64,000 nucleotides of DNA, taken from assembly GCF_000315055.1 (NCBI RefSeq), contig NZ_BAER01000024.1:1-64000 (forward strand), written 5' to 3'. Made by a program: the position numbers and the translations under genes. The stretch comes from Paraglaciecola polaris LMG 21857. Its GTDB lineage: Bacteria > Pseudomonadota > Gammaproteobacteria > Enterobacterales > Alteromonadaceae. Positions 54,006-64,000 of the stretch are shown piece after piece. Below the pieces are notes generated by a model that was not told the origin of the DNA, ran no database searches, and saw only the letters and a program-made list of their open reading frames with translations. Position 1 is the first letter of the stretch; each line of letters opens with the position of its first letter.

Positions 54006-55298
54006 TTATCCGGGTTGCTTGGCGAGCTGTACGCAGTTACGGCCTGCTTTCTTGGCAGTATATAGAGCAACATCTGCTTGCTTCATAATATCGCTAAACT
54101 GACTGTGTTGACTGTTGCGTTTAGCAATACCAAAGCTGGCGGTAATGTTCACTGTTTTACCTTGAGGTTGTTTGCTTGCACCGCGTTTTGGCGCTTTTTT
54201 AGGACGAGGTTTATCACGCAATGTAATTGGATAATCAGCAATAAGCTGACGAATTTGCTCTACAAAAGGCAGCGCCTGATCGGGAGTTTTACGTGGAAAT
54301 ATCAATACAAACTCTTCGCCACCGAAACGAAATGCCTTGCCACCACCTCCGATTTTATTTAAACGGCTGGCGACAAGTCTAAGTACTTCGTCTCCCACAT
54401 CGTGGCCATAAGAGTCATTGAATTTTTTAAAATGATCGATATCTGCCATGACCACGACATATTTTCGACCAAGTGTATTCACGTACTGCATCAGTGCCCG
54501 GCGAGATGGGATGGCGGTCAGTTCATCTTTGAACGCCATGTTAAAACTGTCTTTTAACATGGCGTATAGAAAGCTTGTAGCTAACGTTAGGGCTAATACA
54601 TTATGTAATTCGAATTGGGCATAGGCTGGCATTATCGCCACAAAGACCACACTTAATAACAATGCACCGTGGTTATGGTCAGGTACATAGAGGAATCGCG
54701 CAAAACAAAGCACAACAGAAAACGTCACTAATAGCCACTCGAAAGGTGTGTACAGGGCGTTCAGTCTTGGCTCTAAATTATTGGCCAAGGTATATATTGG
54801 ACTGAGAAAATTTTGACTGATTGCAGGCAAGTGCCCCAACATTAGCCAACTGAATACGCCGACAAGTGTGAGCTTTACTAGGGTCAGTATTAGGTTGTGA
54901 GAGGAAAAGCCGCGGTCCTTGGCGCAGCTTAAATAGCTGAGCATCAATAACGCCATTAGCGGTAAGCGGCGGGTAAAGTCAGACGAGAGGGCTATTTTTT
55001 CTTGTGCAAACAACAGTAGTATAGCGGTTAAAATACAGCACCAAAATAATCGACTCCGGCCAAATTGCAGTGCAATTAACGCTGTAATAGTGACGGCTAA
55101 ATAGCCAATCCACGGCAATGGAATAAACCAGTCAAGAAGTAATGGGCGTTGTGTTTCAAATGAATACAGCACAAGAAGAAGCAATGTTGCATACACAAAA
55201 ATGTGACGAAAAATATTGTGCAAATAGGTCAAAATGTCAGACTCGAGCTGGGTGTAAAGCGCTATTGTATGAAATTTTTGTTTGTTCCATAAGTGCAT
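54006..55298 (-). CDS. Membrane diguanylate cyclase (GGDEF)
   Basis: A 430-aa protein with six to eight hydrophobic helices in the first 250 residues (for example HIFVYATLLLLVLYS, WIGYLAVTITALIAL, LPLMALLMLSYL, LTLVGVFSWLMLG), a 7TM-like input module without periplasmic domain. The GGDEF domain begins at ELTAIPSRRALMQY, with DIDHFKKFNDSYGHDVGDEVL and active-site FRFGGEEFVLIFP. An insert RPKKAPKRGASKQPQGK before VNITASFGIA is basic and unusual. The start at 55298 is uncertain because no clear ribosome binding site was seen. It is followed by the glycosyltransferase gene on the same strand. Confidence 0.87.
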   Translation of the reverse strand: MHLWNKQKFHTIALYTQLESDILTYLHNIFRHIFVYATLLLLVLYSFETQRPLLLDWFIPLPWIGYLAVTITALIALQFGRSRLFWCCILTAILLLFAQEKIALSSDFTRRLPLMALLMLSYLSCAKDRGFSSHNLILTLVKLTLVGVFSWLMLGHLPAISQNFLSPIYTLANNLEPRLNALYTPFEWLLVTFSVVLCFARFLYVPDHNHGALLLSVVFVAIMPAYAQFELHNVLALTLATSFLYAMLKDSFNMAFKDELTAIPSRRALMQYVNTLGRKYVVVMADIDHFKKFNDSYGHDVGDEVLRLVASRLNKIGGGGKAFRFGGEEFVLIFPRKTPDQALPFVEQIRQLIADYPITLRDKPRPKKAPKRGASKQPQGKTVNITASFGIAKRNSQHSQFSDIMKQADVALYTAKKAGRNCVQLAKQPG

Positions 55299-55352
55299 GT
55301 GTTAATTTGCTACAAATTAAATGAATATTATCAATCTGTTAAAAGGAGACTT

Positions 55353-56420
55353 ATGTCGTCTCACGTAGTTTTTGGAGCCGGATTAATTGGCAGTTATCTA
55401 GGCGCAAGCATGCATCAATTAGGGTTTAAGGTAGCACTTGTTTGCCGTGCATCAGTGAAAAGCAAGTTAGCTCAAGGTGTTACTCTAACAGACTATCAAG
55501 AGCACTATGCTCAAGCCCAAGAGCTGAATTTTCTTGATAGCGAAGTGCTATTAAAATTAAAACCAGAACAAATAGCCTGTGATTATTTATGGTTGACCGT
55601 TAAATGCCATGGTGTTGAACAAGCTTTGCTCGATATTGCGCCGCTGGTAAGTAAACGTACGGTAATTTTGTGCTGCCAGAATGGCTTAGGATCTGAGGCT
55701 CCTGTTAAGCGCGCCTATCCCAATAATACTGTGCTTAGGGTCATGGTGCCATTCAACGTGGTGGAGCTAGAAAAAGGCCATTTACATCGTGGCTCACAAG
55801 GTGATTTAACGATAGAACAGGCTAATAAGGCGGATCTCAGTGAGAAATTAGTCTCCAGTCTCAATAGTGACTTATTACCTGTCGCCCTTTCAAAGGACAT
55901 GCAATCCTTGCTGTGGGCAAAACTGCAGCTAAATTTGGGGAACAGTATTAATGCGTTAGCCGATATTCCGGTGAAAAGCATGTTGCAGCAACGGGGCTAT
56001 CGCGTAGTTATTGCCACCATGATGCAAGAGTTGCTAGCAGTATCAAAAGAATTAGGACTCGAGTTGCCAAAAGTAACATCGGTACCGGCAAATGTGGTGC
56101 CATACGTTCTTAAATTGCCCAACTTTTTGTTTAAATTGGTGGCCAATAAAATGCTGGCTGTTGATCCTAATGTGCGTACATCAATGTGGTGGGACATGTC
56201 ACAAAATAAGCCGACAGAAATACAGTATCTCAACGGCGCTGTGGCCAATGAAGGAGCAAGGGTAGGTGTACCCACCCCTGCAAATAATCGAATCGTGGCT
56301 TTAGTTGAGGCTTTATCAGAGGCTAAAAGTAGCAACCGAGTCGGAGGTAAACAACCGAAAATTGCGCTTACTCGCCCCGTAAGTGCCTCTCAACTGCAAA
56401 GGCTCATTCGACAAGACTGA
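55353..56420 (+). CDS. 2-dehydropantoate 2-reductase (ketopantoate reductase) family protein
   Basis: NADPH-dependent reductase of 355 aa. N-terminal HVVFGAGLIGSYLGASMHQLG is the Rossmann GxGxxG. LWLTVKCHGVEQAL and ILCCQNGLGSEAPVKRAYP carry the conserved Lys and Asn of PanE, and LLWAKLQLNLGNSINAL the catalytic Lys and substrate-binding Asn/Ser. EIQYLNGAVANEGARVGVPTPANN is the C-terminal signature. It is longer than E. coli PanE (303), so the substrate may differ. The ATG at 55353 has AAAAGGAG 7 bp upstream; the frame extends upstream without a site. Convergent with cysZ, 4 bp apart. Confidence 0.87.
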   Translation: MSSHVVFGAGLIGSYLGASMHQLGFKVALVCRASVKSKLAQGVTLTDYQEHYAQAQELNFLDSEVLLKLKPEQIACDYLWLTVKCHGVEQALLDIAPLVSKRTVILCCQNGLGSEAPVKRAYPNNTVLRVMVPFNVVELEKGHLHRGSQGDLTIEQANKADLSEKLVSSLNSDLLPVALSKDMQSLLWAKLQLNLGNSINALADIPVKSMLQQRGYRVVIATMMQELLAVSKELGLELPKVTSVPANVVPYVLKLPNFLFKLVANKMLAVDPNVRTSMWWDMSQNKPTEIQYLNGAVANEGARVGVPTPANNRIVALVEALSEAKSSNRVGGKQPKIALTRPVSASQLQRLIRQD

Positions 56421-56424
56421 TGCC

Positions 56425-57159
56425 TTAGTGGTGACTGTCGTTTAATACCTTGGGTTTAAGATTATCCACCCACATAGCCGTTGCACCGCAAATAGCCACC
56501 GGCATAACCAGAAAGTTAACAATGGGGATCATCGAGAAAACGCTGACCCCAATGCCAAAACTAAAGCAACTTCCGCGGCTTTGATTAAGGGTACGGCGCA
56601 TGTCTTTAAAGGATACTTTGTGGTTATCGAAGGCATAATCACAATATTGAATGGCCATCATCCAAGCACTAAACAGAAACCATAATACTTGGCCTATCAC
56701 TGGCAAGATAAAGAACAATAATAGAAAACCTATGGCCCGGGGCAAATAGTAGCCAAGTTTCGATAGCTCGCGACCTAAGGTACGTGGAATGTCTTTGACT
56801 ATGTCCATTACCCCAGTATCACCTAAATCTTGGCCGGTCAGGTGTTTCTCCACTTTTTCTGCTAATAAGCCATTAAACGGTGCGGCAATCCAATTTGACA
56901 ACGTCCCGAAAATAAGGGCAAAAACCAGTAAAACACTGATGACTGCCAAGGGCCAAATGATGTAACTTAACGCAGTCTTAAGCCAGCCTAGCCAGTCGGG
57001 GATAAGCTCGACTAACCAAATAATCGCGCCATCTATTTGGCCAAAGAGGGCATATAATGCGCAAGAAAATAAGATCAGATTTACTGCTAAAGGAATAAAC
57101 ACGAAGCGCTTCAAGCCCTTGGTTTGAATTAACGTAAAACCTTGTAGGAAATAATTCAC
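56425..57159 (-). CDS. cysZ: Sulfate transporter CysZ
   Basis: Inner-membrane sulfate uptake protein for cysteine synthesis, 244 aa. Four hydrophobic regions plus re-entrant segments; NYFLQGFTLIQTKGLKRFVFIPLAVNLILF, FNGLLAEKVEKHL, LGRELSKLGYYLPRAIGFLLLFFIPVIG-like FILPVIGQVLWFLFSAWMMAIQYCDYAFDNHKVSFKDMR and FGIGVSVFSMIPIVNFLVMPVAICGATAMW match CysZ throughout. The start is a GTG at 57159 with AGAGGCAGA upstream. It is divergent from smc. Confidence 0.92.
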   Translation of the reverse strand: MNYFLQGFTLIQTKGLKRFVFIPLAVNLILFSCALYALFGQIDGAIIWLVELIPDWLGWLKTALSYIIWPLAVISVLLVFALIFGTLSNWIAAPFNGLLAEKVEKHLTGQDLGDTGVMDIVKDIPRTLGRELSKLGYYLPRAIGFLLLFFILPVIGQVLWFLFSAWMMAIQYCDYAFDNHKVSFKDMRRTLNQSRGSCFSFGIGVSVFSMIPIVNFLVMPVAICGATAMWVDNLKPKVLNDSHH

Positions 57160-57374
57160 AGATCTGCCTCTTTTGTATACTATTTGTACATTTAGTTGTT
57201 ACTCGCCAAAAATTATGTAAAACCTTGAATTAATTGGCAAATGTAGATGCTAACTTAGGTTATTATACTGACGAACTCAGCTTCGGCAAAACGTCAATTG
57301 TTACACGGGGTGAGTTTTGCTACATTTTGACTGTTTCCCATAATAACGATAAAACCGGAATCACTCTTTTATTC

Positions 57375-60300
57375 ATGCGTTTAAAGAAAATAAAGCTCGC
57401 GGGGTTTAAGTCTTTTGTTGACCCAACCAGCATTCCCTTTCCAGATGATATGACGGCGATAGTCGGGCCTAACGGCTGCGGTAAATCTAACGTGATAGAT
57501 GCTGTGCGCTGGGTTTTGGGGGAAAGCTCTGCCAAAAATTTGCGCGGCGATGCCATGGTCGACGTTATTTTTAACGGCTCCAGCGCGCGTAAGCCTGTCT
57601 CTCAATGTACAGTTGAATTGGTATTTGATAATACGTCTGGGCGTATTCAAGGTGAATTTGCCAGTTACAATGAAATATCGGTTAAGCGCCTGGTCAGTAA
57701 AGATGGGCAATCTAGCTATTTCCTTAATAATAGTAAATGTCGACGCCGAGATGTCACTGACTTGTTTCTTGGTACCGGATTAGGCCCCCGTAGTTATGCC
57801 ATTATCGAGCAAGGAACGATTTCTCGCTTAATTGAATCCAAGCCCCAAGAGTTACGGGTTTTCATTGAAGAAGCTGCGGGGATCTCCAAATATAAAGAAC
57901 GTCGCCGTGAAACTGAAAACAGGATCCGCCATACAAAAGAAAACCTTGAGCGTTTAGAAGATGTGCGCGGGGAACTGGGTGCCCAACTGCAAAAACTTGA
58001 GAAACAAGCCGTAGCAGCCAAACAGTATAAAGCGCTTAAACAGCAAGAACGTCAATATCGTTCAGAATTAGTGGCAATTCGCTGGTCAAATTTTAATGAC
58101 ACAATTATCACGTTAGAACAAAAAGCTCAGCAGCAAGAAACCGATTTACAAGCCTTTATTGCTCGTCAGCGTGGCGATGAAAAAGAAATCACGGTTTATA
58201 AAACGCGCCAACAAGAACACAAACAGCAATTACAGGATACCCAACAAGTCTATTTTCGGTTAGGTACAGACATTACTCGCCTTGAGCAAAATCAGTTGCA
58301 CAGTAAACAGCGTATCGCACAAATAACTCAAGAACTGGCAACGCTTCAAGAAGCCGTAAACGATAGTGAATTAGAACAAAAAACCAGTGCGCAGCGCCTA
58401 TCAGACTTAAATCACGTTATCACCCTAGATGCGCCAGAGCATGAGTTGACCGCTCAGGCATTGGAGGATGCAATTTGGCAATTACAAAGCTTGGAAGAAC
58501 GACTTGCTAATGAGCAGAATCAATGGCGAGAGCAAGAGCTGACGCACCAAAAATGTAAGCAACAGAGCCAAAACAATCACGAAAAAATTCAGTCCATCTT
58601 GGCGATGCAAATGCGTACCCAAGAGCGAGTAGGGGAAATTTCTAACGAGATCACTGCGCTGCAAACAACCGAATTTAGCCAACAAATTAGCTTAGCCAAT
58701 AAAGCCCAACAGCTCGCTCAAAGCCAGTTTGATGAAGCACAGGTTAGTTATCAGGCGGTAACCGAAACATTGCATCAAGCGGAGCTTAATTGGCGCAGTG
58801 CCGATGACGAAAGAGCGCATACCAAAGGTGAGTTGCACGCGCTCAATGCGCAAATTTCCGCGTTGCAAGGAGTTCAAAATTTAGCGGTGGGTCATCAAGA
58901 CCATCAACAACAATTGACCGATATGGGCATTGAGAGTCAGCCTTGGCAGGCGTCATTAACAGTCACTCCTGGATGGGAGCGAGCGGTTGAGGCTGTCACT
59001 GCACAGTGGCAAAATGCGTTATTGCTCAACTACCCAAAAGATATCGCGAATCTACTTGTCACCAAAGAAATGCAAGGTTTAGCTGTTATCTTTGGCAATG
59101 CACCCTCCCTGGAACCAAAAGCTAATACTTTAGGTTCAGTGCTGCATGATTGTCACTTTCCCTTGTGGATGGGGGATATTCGCCTAGCGCAGTCCAGAGA
59201 TGACGCGATGAAGCAGCAGACATCATTGGATCTAGGTCAAAGCGTGGTGAGTGCGGATGGACTATGGGTCGGCAGTGATTGGCTGATTGATGGCTGCAAA
59301 GAGGAAGAAAGCGGTATTATTCAACGGACCAATGCCATAGTGTCGTTAGAAACTAAACAACCAGATATAGAGTTACGTTGCGATATTGCGCAGCAAGAAA
59401 GTGTGCAAGCCCAGCAAAACGTCGAGCGACTTAGTCAAGATAAAGAACACCATCGTAATGCACTTTCGGCCTGTGAAGGCGAGCTGAACAAATGTAAAAA
59501 TCACTGCCAATGGTTGGTACAACAACAGCAAAGTGATAGCCAGCGTCAGCGTAAACTTGATGTTGAATTACAGCGCCAAAAGGCGGTGCTGGGCGAGGAG
59601 GAAACTCAATTAACGGACTTAAGGGCACAGACAGACGCGTTGGCTGAAACGTTGGTGACCTTGAACGAGCAGCAAACAGACATTGAACAGCAACGGGAAC
59701 AGCTAAATAAACAAATACGAGAACAGCGGCATCAAGTCGATAATCTGAAAAACCGCCAACATCAACATGCCTTAACTCTCAAAGGGCAACAAACAGAGCA
59801 GCAGAATTTATTAATTGCACAAGGACGCGAAACGGCCCAGTTGCAAAATATGTTGTATAAAAAAGAACAGCTTACGAGTGAATTAACGCAACTATCAGGC
59901 CCTTTGACAGACCAAGTCGAGCAATTACAAAGTATGTTACGTGAGCATCACCTTCTTGATGAAACGCAGCAGAAACTGCAGATCACGTTAGGCGACATTG
60001 AGCATGAGCTTGGCCAGATAGAGAAAGGCCAACAGGCAATTAATACGCAGATTCAGCAGATGCAGGTGAATGTTCAGAATACCAAATTGGAATGCGAAGG
60101 TTATCGCGTGAGAGCCAATAGTGTGGTTGAGCAGTTAAATGAAATGAAAATACAGCTCGATCCCTTGCTTGAGAGCCTTAATGAAAATGCTAATGAAAAA
60201 CAGTGGCAAATTTATCTTGAACGCACAGTTGCCAGCGTAGCGAGACTGGGGGCCGTGAATTTAGCCGCGGTAGAAGAGTACGATGTTCAAGCACAACGTA

Positions 60301-60860
60301 AACAGCACTTAGATGAACAAAATCAAGATCTTGAGTCTGCACTGGAAACATTAGAGCAAGCCATTCGTAAAATTGACAAAGAAACCAGAAGTCGCTTTAA
60401 AAATACCTTCGATCAGGTTAATAATGGTTTGCAGACTTTGTTTCCAAAAGTCTTTGGTGGTGGTTCGGCGTACTTGGCGCTGACCGATGATGATTTATTG
60501 GAAACGGGTGTCAGCATTATGGCAAGGCCACCGGGAAAGAAAAATAGTACAATTCATCTGCTTTCTGGTGGAGAAAAAGCTCTGACCGCTTTATCATTGG
60601 TTTTTGCCATCTTTCAATTGAATCCTGCGCCATTCTGTTTATTGGATGAAGTGGATGCACCTTTGGATGATGCCAATGTTGGACGTTTTTGTAAGCTAGT
60701 CAGTGAAATGTCTAGTAGTGTGCAATTTATTTATATCACCCACAACAAAATTGCTATGGAAATGGCGAGTCACTTAACAGGTGTAACTATGGCGGAACCG
60801 GGTGTTTCACGCATGGTAGCCGTTGATGTAGAACAAGCGCTAGCTATCGCGCAAGCATAA
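57375..60860 (+). CDS. smc: Chromosome segregation protein SMC
   Basis: Condensin ATPase that organises the chromosome, 1161 aa. Head motifs: FKSFVDPTSIPF, Walker A GPNGCGKS (31-38), and at the C-terminus the ABC signature LSGGEKALTALSLVFAIFQL, Walker B CLLDEVDAPLDDANV and the H-loop YITHNK. The middle is two long Gln/Glu-rich coiled coils around a hinge (about 530-650: GWERAVEAVTAQWQNALLLNYP). The chosen ATG at 57375 matches the family start MRLKKIKLAGFKSF; the open frame extends 47 codons further up without support. SMC replaces MukB in this lineage, and the order smc-zipA-ligA is also seen in pseudomonads. Confidence 0.94.
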   Translation: MRLKKIKLAGFKSFVDPTSIPFPDDMTAIVGPNGCGKSNVIDAVRWVLGESSAKNLRGDAMVDVIFNGSSARKPVSQCTVELVFDNTSGRIQGEFASYNEISVKRLVSKDGQSSYFLNNSKCRRRDVTDLFLGTGLGPRSYAIIEQGTISRLIESKPQELRVFIEEAAGISKYKERRRETENRIRHTKENLERLEDVRGELGAQLQKLEKQAVAAKQYKALKQQERQYRSELVAIRWSNFNDTIITLEQKAQQQETDLQAFIARQRGDEKEITVYKTRQQEHKQQLQDTQQVYFRLGTDITRLEQNQLHSKQRIAQITQELATLQEAVNDSELEQKTSAQRLSDLNHVITLDAPEHELTAQALEDAIWQLQSLEERLANEQNQWREQELTHQKCKQQSQNNHEKIQSILAMQMRTQERVGEISNEITALQTTEFSQQISLANKAQQLAQSQFDEAQVSYQAVTETLHQAELNWRSADDERAHTKGELHALNAQISALQGVQNLAVGHQDHQQQLTDMGIESQPWQASLTVTPGWERAVEAVTAQWQNALLLNYPKDIANLLVTKEMQGLAVIFGNAPSLEPKANTLGSVLHDCHFPLWMGDIRLAQSRDDAMKQQTSLDLGQSVVSADGLWVGSDWLIDGCKEEESGIIQRTNAIVSLETKQPDIELRCDIAQQESVQAQQNVERLSQDKEHHRNALSACEGELNKCKNHCQWLVQQQQSDSQRQRKLDVELQRQKAVLGEEETQLTDLRAQTDALAETLVTLNEQQTDIEQQREQLNKQIREQRHQVDNLKNRQHQHALTLKGQQTEQQNLLIAQGRETAQLQNMLYKKEQLTSELTQLSGPLTDQVEQLQSMLREHHLLDETQQKLQITLGDIEHELGQIEKGQQAINTQIQQMQVNVQNTKLECEGYRVRANSVVEQLNEMKIQLDPLLESLNENANEKQWQIYLERTVASVARLGAVNLAAVEEYDVQAQRKQHLDEQNQDLESALETLEQAIRKIDKETRSRFKNTFDQVNNGLQTLFPKVFGGGSAYLALTDDDLLETGVSIMARPPGKKNSTIHLLSGGEKALTALSLVFAIFQLNPAPFCLLDEVDAPLDDANVGRFCKLVSEMSSSVQFIYITHNKIAMEMASHLTGVTMAEPGVSRMVAVDVEQALAIAQA

Positions 60861-60881
60861 AAAAGGGTATGAGTTAATTCG

Positions 60882-64000
<3,119 letters not shown>

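Overview
The window reads as chromosome of a marine gammaproteobacterium of the Alteromonadales, most like Paraglaciecola/Glaciecola. This placement is inferred from gene content only: an agar and 3,6-anhydro-L-galactose (AHG) utilisation locus, a TonB receptor / flavin halogenase-like / SapC set, RecBCD, and an smc-zipA-ligA string. No rRNA, tRNA, CRISPR array, insertion sequence or prophage was recognised.

Region 1 (1-18954) is a red-algal polysaccharide locus. It holds a KDG kinase (cut by the left edge), a sugar-porter MFS transporter, a GH50 beta-agarase lipoprotein, then an unrelated block (cystathionine gamma-synthase/methionine gamma-lyase family enzyme, type IV pilin-like protein). 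Next comes a four-gene minus-strand operon (AHG-acid cycloisomerase, zinc alcohol dehydrogenase, KduD-like reductase, AldA-like dehydrogenase), a divergent GntR/FCD regulator, a TonB-dependent receptor, a flavin-dependent halogenase-like protein and a SapC protein. Together they give agar hydrolysis, outer and inner membrane uptake, and the route AHG -> anhydrogalactonate -> 2-keto-3-deoxy-L-galactonate -> 2,5-diketo acid -> KDG -> KDPG. A palindrome with core ATTGTTAACAAT (or one to two changes from it) lies before the transporter, agarase, catabolic operon, regulator and receptor, and looks like a shared operator. Three genes of the locus are broken as read: GH50 (1-nt loss), GntR (stop at codon 12, before the DNA-binding domain) and SapC (1-nt loss in a G run). 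A decayed aldehyde dehydrogenase fragment lies at 6738-6880. The locus is either decaying or carries sequence errors.

Region 2 (18955-30205) is a mixed accessory stretch: class II amidotransferase, gamma-glutamylcyclotransferase-like protein, a short Rho lacking its N-terminal RNA-binding domain, a dead TonB-receptor N-terminus (22496-22720), a hybrid histidine kinase, a small membrane protein, a ribbon-helix-helix-like protein, an MDR oxidoreductase, a Yellow/MRJP-type beta-propeller and a peroxiredoxin-like protein.

Region 3 (30206-56420): recC-recB-recD with overlapping starts; a 1462-aa double-sensor membrane protein of unknown function; DUF2750 and a hypothetical; a fused CsdA-CsdE cysteine desulfurase with a (GATTTT)4 repeat in its linker; isochorismatase-like, nucleoside permease-like and DUF3565 proteins; a SatD-DUF3307 pair; a tiny 2OG-Fe(II) oxygenase-like protein; two diguanylate cyclases flanking a glycosyltransferase; a ketopantoate-reductase-like gene.

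Region 4 (56425-64000) is conserved housekeeping: cysZ (minus), then smc, zipA and ligA (plus; ligA cut by the right edge).
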